This document shows positions 5,668 through 9,018 of a stretch of 9,018 bases of DNA, piece by piece. The translations under genes were made by a program, and so were the position numbers. Every line of letters starts with the position of its first letter. Position 1 is the stretch's first letter. The stretch comes from JAMXLO01 sp036265005 (GTDB lineage: Bacteria > Pseudomonadota > Alphaproteobacteria > Acetobacterales > Acetobacteraceae). The notes below the pieces were generated by a model that was given only the letters and a program-made list of their open reading frames with translations, was not told where the DNA came from and did not search any database. Where the stretch lies: contig DATAPW010000168.1 of NCBI GenBank assembly GCA_036265005.1, forward strand, positions 1-9,018, in the 5' to 3' direction.

Positions 5668-6804
5668 ATGGCCTCCTGGCCCTTGCGCCCAACGCCGCAG
5701 GACCTTGGCCGCATCGAACAGGACGTGGCGGCGATTCCCGATCTGCAGCAGGAATTGCTCGATCGCGACGCCGCCCTGAAGCTGCGCGATCGCGTCGCAC
5801 ACCAGTACCAGATCGCAGGCGGCAAGGTCGTATTGACAATTGCGCCTACGCTGCCCGCGAACCTGACCGGTGTCGGACTGTTCCAGCCCAATGCCTCACA
5901 TATTGGGATCGGACGGATCTCGACCGGCCTTGGATGTCCCCACGCGGAGACCGGCCCGGATTTTCTCGGACTGCGGCTGGCGTTCCAGACCAGCGCTGGC
6001 GCGCGCGTCGACTTCATCGCGATCAACGACCCGGCATCGCCGACCGATACCCATCCGCAGTTCATGGCGCTGCTCGCCGCCACGACGGCGAGCGCCGGCA
6101 AAGACGCCGTGGCGAGCGGCGCCCACCTGCTCGTCAGCCTGATCGGCAGCCTCGGACCAGCCGAGGGAAGCAGGATTTCCGCCCACGTCCTGCGTCAGAC
6201 GTCGCGCGCGGCACTGTCATCGACTGCCTACCAGACTTACTGGACCGGGATCGAGGAGACCGGCGGCATCGCCGGAAGATTTGTGATCGATCCGGTGACC
6301 CAGGAAAATCAGCACCGCGCGCTGTCCGCCGGCGAGCACCACCTGACCGAGGAGTGGCGCGCGCGTCAGGCGCGCGGACCCATCGCGTTCGACCTCCACT
6401 GGATCCCCTTCATCGATGCGCAGCAGACTTCGCTCGATGAACTGACCAGCGCATGGGTGGAACGACGTGAGCGGGTCGGAACGGTGACATTTCCACAATG
6501 CGATCCCGCCAGCGAAGCGACCGGCCTTTGGGCGGCGCTCGCAGCGGAGATGGGAGCGAATCCCGGCAACTGGGTGCATGATCCGAATGACACCGTCCGC
6601 GAGCCCGCGACCGCGTTCGGTGTCGCCCGCAAGATTGCCTATCGCAAGAGCCAGGAAGGACGCGATGTGTTCCCCGAGGCCAGCTATGCCCAGGTCTTTC
6701 GCACCGGCACGCTTGATGCCGGCCTGGCCGCAGAGTTGCAAAGCCGCCGCGCCAGGAAGCAGGGCGCCGGCCACATCGATGCCGCGCCCCAGGGTTCGTT
6801 ATGA
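5668..6804 (+). CDS. Divergent catalase-superfamily heme protein, lacking the distal His
   Basis: This 378-residue protein is a remote member of the catalase superfamily. The proximal heme-tyrosine signature is clear: R321-KIA-Y325-RKSQEG-R332 has the R-x3-Y-x6-R spacing of catalases, with a proline 12 residues before the Tyr. Upstream, GRISTG (R83) corresponds to the conserved Arg-Phe-Ser strand and VDFIAINDP (115-122, N120) to the distal-asparagine strand. Where the catalytic His-Gly is expected, the sequence reads QIAGGKV (about residues 48-54), so the distal His appears replaced by Ala50. True catalase activity is therefore unlikely. A peroxide-rearranging, structural or other heme role is possible. 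The ATG at 5668 has AGGGGGAG at 5653-5660; a GTG at 5620 in frame is less likely. No signal peptide is visible. It overlaps the next gene by four bases. Confidence 0.7.
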   Translation: MASWPLRPTPQDLGRIEQDVAAIPDLQQELLDRDAALKLRDRVAHQYQIAGGKVVLTIAPTLPANLTGVGLFQPNASHIGIGRISTGLGCPHAETGPDFLGLRLAFQTSAGARVDFIAINDPASPTDTHPQFMALLAATTASAGKDAVASGAHLLVSLIGSLGPAEGSRISAHVLRQTSRAALSSTAYQTYWTGIEETGGIAGRFVIDPVTQENQHRALSAGEHHLTEEWRARQARGPIAFDLHWIPFIDAQQTSLDELTSAWVERRERVGTVTFPQCDPASEATGLWAALAAEMGANPGNWVHDPNDTVREPATAFGVARKIAYRKSQEGRDVFPEASYAQVFRTGTLDAGLAAELQSRRARKQGAGHIDAAPQGSL

Positions 6805-8054
6805 CCGGTAGCGCACCCTGGGCGGTCAAACCGTACCCACCCCCGGTCGGGCTGCGCGCGAACCTGCTGCTGGCCCTGCACCGCGCGCTCGAGGCGGGAC
6901 TGCACTTCGAGCGCCGCCTCGAGCCGTTCTTTCGCCGCGGGTTCAACCGGCTGTTCCGCGAGCCGACCGCGGCGCTGCTGCAATACCTGATCAACCGCAA
7001 ACTCCCGAACGAAGGACTGAAACTCGCCGAGGAGCGCATCCAGCCGGACGAACCGGAAAGCCTCGCCTCGATCACCGAGGCGTTCGGCGGCTACATGAAG
7101 CGCGCCTACCAGCCCGGCAACTTCGAGCGCGGCGGCAACACCAAGACGCATGGCATCGTCCGCGCCGAAATCATCGTGCGCGAAGGACTGCCCGCGCACC
7201 TCCGGCACGGCGTGTTCGCCACGCCGCGTACGTTCCCGGCCTACGTTCGGTTTTCCGGCCCGGGCCCCAATCTCCCGCCGGACATCGAGGATGTCGGTTT
7301 CGGCAGCATGACAATCAAGCTGATGGACGTCCCCGGACCGAAGCTGATGGACGACGAAAAGTTCACCCAGGATTTCCTCACGGTCTCCACGCCGAGTTTC
7401 GTCACGCCGAACACGCACGAGAACGCCAAGCTCCAGTGGTGGAGCTTTCGCGCGATGCCGGTGTTCTACTTCCTCAATCCGTTCGACTCTCACCTGTTGG
7501 ATTTCTTCATGCAGGGCCTGTGGAACGAGACGCTGTACAATCCGCTGGGCACCCGCTACTGGAGCTGTGTGCCCTACCTGCTCGGCGAGGGGCAGGCGAT
7601 GATGTACTCGTTCGCCCCCAGGACCCCGGTGAACATGCGTATTCCCGGCGTGCCGTTCGGACGGGTGCCGACGAACTACCTGCACGACAACATGGCGGCG
7701 ACCCTCCTGCAGCAGGACGTGGAATTCGATTTCCTGGTCCAGGTGCAGACCGACCCGCATCTCATGCCGATCGAGAACGCATCGGTGCGCTGGTCGGAGA
7801 AACTGTCGCCCTTCATTCCGGTCGCAACCATACGCATCCCGAAGCAGCAGATCGACACGCCCGCCCATGTGGCGTTTGCCAAGGTCCTGTCGCTCAATCC
7901 GTGGCATTGCCTGCCCGAGCACCGTCCGCTCGGCAACCAGAACCGCGCGCGGCGGGAGATGTATCTCCAGTTGTCGCGCCTGCGGCAGGAGAGGAACCAG
8001 ACGCCGCATATCGAGCCGACGGGGCACGAACTGGATGCACCGGACCGGCACTGA
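6801..8054 (+). CDS. Catalase-like heme protein (y4iL-like type)
   Basis: This 417-residue protein belongs to the catalase-like family, of the y4iL-like uncharacterised type as far as I can judge. Motifs in order are TKTHGIVRAE with the distal His117, the AYVRFS strand with Arg150, the TQDFLTVSTPSF strand (189-200), SLNPWHCLPEHRPLG at 364-378, and the heme-tyrosine motif R384-REM-Y388-LQLSRL-R395. By eye, the distal Asn of true catalases aligns with Ser196, so ordinary catalase activity is uncertain. Coral allene oxide synthase shows that this fold can act on lipid peroxides instead. Its ATG overlaps the previous stop as ATGA, which implies translational coupling. No signal peptide is seen, but residues 18-31 (GLRANLLLALHRAL) are hydrophobic or amphipathic and could touch a membrane. 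The next gene encodes a cytochrome c. Confidence 0.85.
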   Translation: MTGSAPWAVKPYPPPVGLRANLLLALHRALEAGLHFERRLEPFFRRGFNRLFREPTAALLQYLINRKLPNEGLKLAEERIQPDEPESLASITEAFGGYMKRAYQPGNFERGGNTKTHGIVRAEIIVREGLPAHLRHGVFATPRTFPAYVRFSGPGPNLPPDIEDVGFGSMTIKLMDVPGPKLMDDEKFTQDFLTVSTPSFVTPNTHENAKLQWWSFRAMPVFYFLNPFDSHLLDFFMQGLWNETLYNPLGTRYWSCVPYLLGEGQAMMYSFAPRTPVNMRIPGVPFGRVPTNYLHDNMAATLLQQDVEFDFLVQVQTDPHLMPIENASVRWSEKLSPFIPVATIRIPKQQIDTPAHVAFAKVLSLNPWHCLPEHRPLGNQNRARREMYLQLSRLRQERNQTPHIEPTGHELDAPDRH

Positions 8055-8087
8055 CGTTCAAGGAAACAATCATCGGGAGGGTCCCGG

Positions 8088-8600
8088 ATGCGAATCCTGG
8101 CTTTGATCGGCGCGCTTGGCATTATCGTCGCCGTCGCCGCGGCGATATTCTTCCTCGGTGGGTTCTACAATATCGCCGCGACCGAGCAGGATCCCGGTCC
8201 CGTCGCCTGGGTGCTCATCCACGTCAGGACAGCCTCGATCGAGCACCATGCCGCCGACACGCCACCGGCATCGCTCGGTGATCCGGCGACAGTGAAAGCG
8301 GGCGCCCGCGCGTTTGCCGAAAGGGGCTGCGTCAACTGCCACGGCGGTCCCGGTGCGCAGTGGGCGAAGTTCTCCGAAGGCCTCAATCCCGGACCGCCTG
8401 ACCTCAAGGACGTCGTCGGAGACCTCAAGCCAGCCGAGTTGTTCTGGGTGGTGAAGAACGGTATCCGGATGACCGGCATGCCGAGTTTTTCCGCGGCCGG
8501 CGTGGCCGATCCGGAGATCTGGTCAATCGTCGCGTTCCTCAAGAAGCTGCCGACCGTCTCGGATGCGGACTTCAAGGCCTGGAGCACTGCCGGATCGTGA
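8088..8600 (+). CDS. Membrane-anchored class I cytochrome c
   Basis: This 170-residue monoheme cytochrome c has an uncleaved-looking N-terminal membrane helix (about residues 3-23) and a periplasmic domain. The heme attachment site CVNCH is at 81-85 with His85 as proximal ligand. The likely distal ligand is Met131 in GIRMTGMPSF (Met128 is an alternative). Between them, GLNPGPPDLKD (98-108) is a common motif in small anchored cytochromes of this type. EIWSIVAFLKKLP near 143-155 is the usual C-terminal helix. It probably shuttles electrons in the periplasm or to a respiratory oxidase. The ATG at 8088 has GGGAGGG at 8075-8081. It starts 33 bases after the catalase-like gene, so one operon is likely. 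Confidence 0.92.
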   Translation: MRILALIGALGIIVAVAAAIFFLGGFYNIAATEQDPGPVAWVLIHVRTASIEHHAADTPPASLGDPATVKAGARAFAERGCVNCHGGPGAQWAKFSEGLNPGPPDLKDVVGDLKPAELFWVVKNGIRMTGMPSFSAAGVADPEIWSIVAFLKKLPTVSDADFKAWSTAGS

Positions 8601-8624
8601 TGGCGCCTCGGCGATCGGGTTGAG

Positions 8625-8654
8625 TTGTCAGCTTTCGGCACACCGCCCTACTCT
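8625..8654 (+). promoter_or_regulatory. Candidate promoter for gor
   Basis: TTGTCA (8625-8630) and TACTCT (8649-8654) are separated by 18 bases and resemble a sigma70-type pair with one strong and one weak box. Transcription would start near 8661, about 24 bases before the preferred gor ATG. No terminator is seen between the cytochrome gene and here. Confidence 0.4.
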
Positions 8655-8684
8655 GTGTCGCAAATGCTGAAGGCAGAGACCCAC

Positions 8685-9018
8685 ATGGATTTCGACCTGT
8701 TCGTCATCGGCGGCGGCTCCGCCGGCGTGCGGTGCTCACGCATTGCTGCGGGCCACGGTGCGCGCGTCGGCGTCGCCGAGGAGCGCTTCTGGGGCGGCAC
8801 CTGCGTCAATGTCGGCTGCGTGCCGAAGAAGCTGCTGGTGCAGGCCGGAGAATACGGCGCCTGGGCCGAGGATGCCGCCGGCTTCGGCTGGACCATCAAG
8901 AACGGCGGGCATGACTGGGCCAGGCTGATCGCCGCGAAGGACAAGGAGATCACCCGGCTCAACGGCATCTACAAACGGCTGCTGGACAACGCCGGCGCGA
9001 CGATCTTCGAGGCACGCG
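8685..9018 (+). CDS. gor: Glutathione-disulfide reductase (5' part; cut by right window edge)
   Basis: The enzyme reduces glutathione disulfide with NADPH, using FAD and a redox-active disulfide, in the cytoplasm. The visible 111 codons contain the FAD-binding Rossmann motif DLFVIGGGSAGVRCSRIA (GGGSAG at residues 9-14) and the active-site segment GGTCVNVGCVPKKLLV with redox cysteines Cys40 and Cys45. The CVNVGCVPKK form and the GVRCSRIAAGHGARV helix fit glutathione reductase better than lipoamide dehydrogenase (usually CLNxGC) or mercuric reductase. The ATG at 8685 gives the family N-terminus MDFDLFVIGGGSAG and has GAAGG at 8669-8673. An in-frame ATG at 8664 would add seven residues but lacks a good ribosome binding site. 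It lies 84 bases after the cytochrome gene and probably has its own promoter. Confidence 0.9.
   Translation, partial: MDFDLFVIGGGSAGVRCSRIAAGHGARVGVAEERFWGGTCVNVGCVPKKLLVQAGEYGAWAEDAAGFGWTIKNGGHDWARLIAAKDKEITRLNGIYKRLLDNAGATIFEAR

Noticed and set aside
6684..8051. A 455-codon minus-strand frame opposite the second catalase-like gene
   Set aside because: The plus strand has clear catalase-family motifs, an ATGA overlap and a conserved heme motif. The minus frame has none.
1..9018. CRISPR array, tRNA, rRNA or transposase
   Set aside because: Reading both strands, I saw no regularly spaced repeats, tRNA-like cloverleaf, rRNA sequence or transposase-like protein.

Overview
The window is high-GC bacterial DNA with tightly packed genes, few gaps and strong Shine-Dalgarno sites. 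It most resembles an alphaproteobacterium, possibly of the Acetobacteraceae/Rhodospirillales. That guess rests on the short 443-residue adenylosuccinate lyase near purC, the YjbE-type TerC protein, the BrnT/BrnA remnant and the glutathione reductase type. It is inference from protein style, with no marker gene present.

Minus-strand block, 1-2822: three genes read leftward in the order purB (adenylosuccinate lyase), an NRDE/TANGO2-family protein, then purC (SAICAR synthetase, cut by the left edge). PurC makes SAICAR and PurB cleaves it to AICAR, so the two enzymes are consecutive steps of de novo purine synthesis.

Middle, 2917-5501: a divergently read TerC/YjbE-type membrane protein (2917-3519) is followed by a decaying type II toxin-antitoxin locus on the minus strand (3534-3863). 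Its BrnT-like toxin is split by a frameshift and its BrnA-like antitoxin keeps only the first 26 or so codons. Next is a full-length GabD-type succinate-semialdehyde dehydrogenase (3976-5454) with an excellent ribosome binding site, closed by a perfect 16-bp hairpin. This GabD has arginine where the family normally has the cofactor-binding lysine.

Plus-strand redox operon, 5668-8600: two different catalase-superfamily proteins overlap by four bases (ATGA) and are followed 33 bases later by a membrane-anchored class I cytochrome c. The first catalase-like protein keeps the proximal heme-tyrosine motif but seems to lack the distal histidine. The second keeps the histidine but seems to have serine at the distal asparagine. 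Upstream lie a 16-bp tandem repeat and two short dyads that could be regulatory. This operon is the best candidate for an undescribed system: a paired, probably non-catalase heme enzyme with its own electron-transfer cytochrome. A glutathione reductase gene (gor) starts at 8685, probably from its own promoter, and runs off the right edge.
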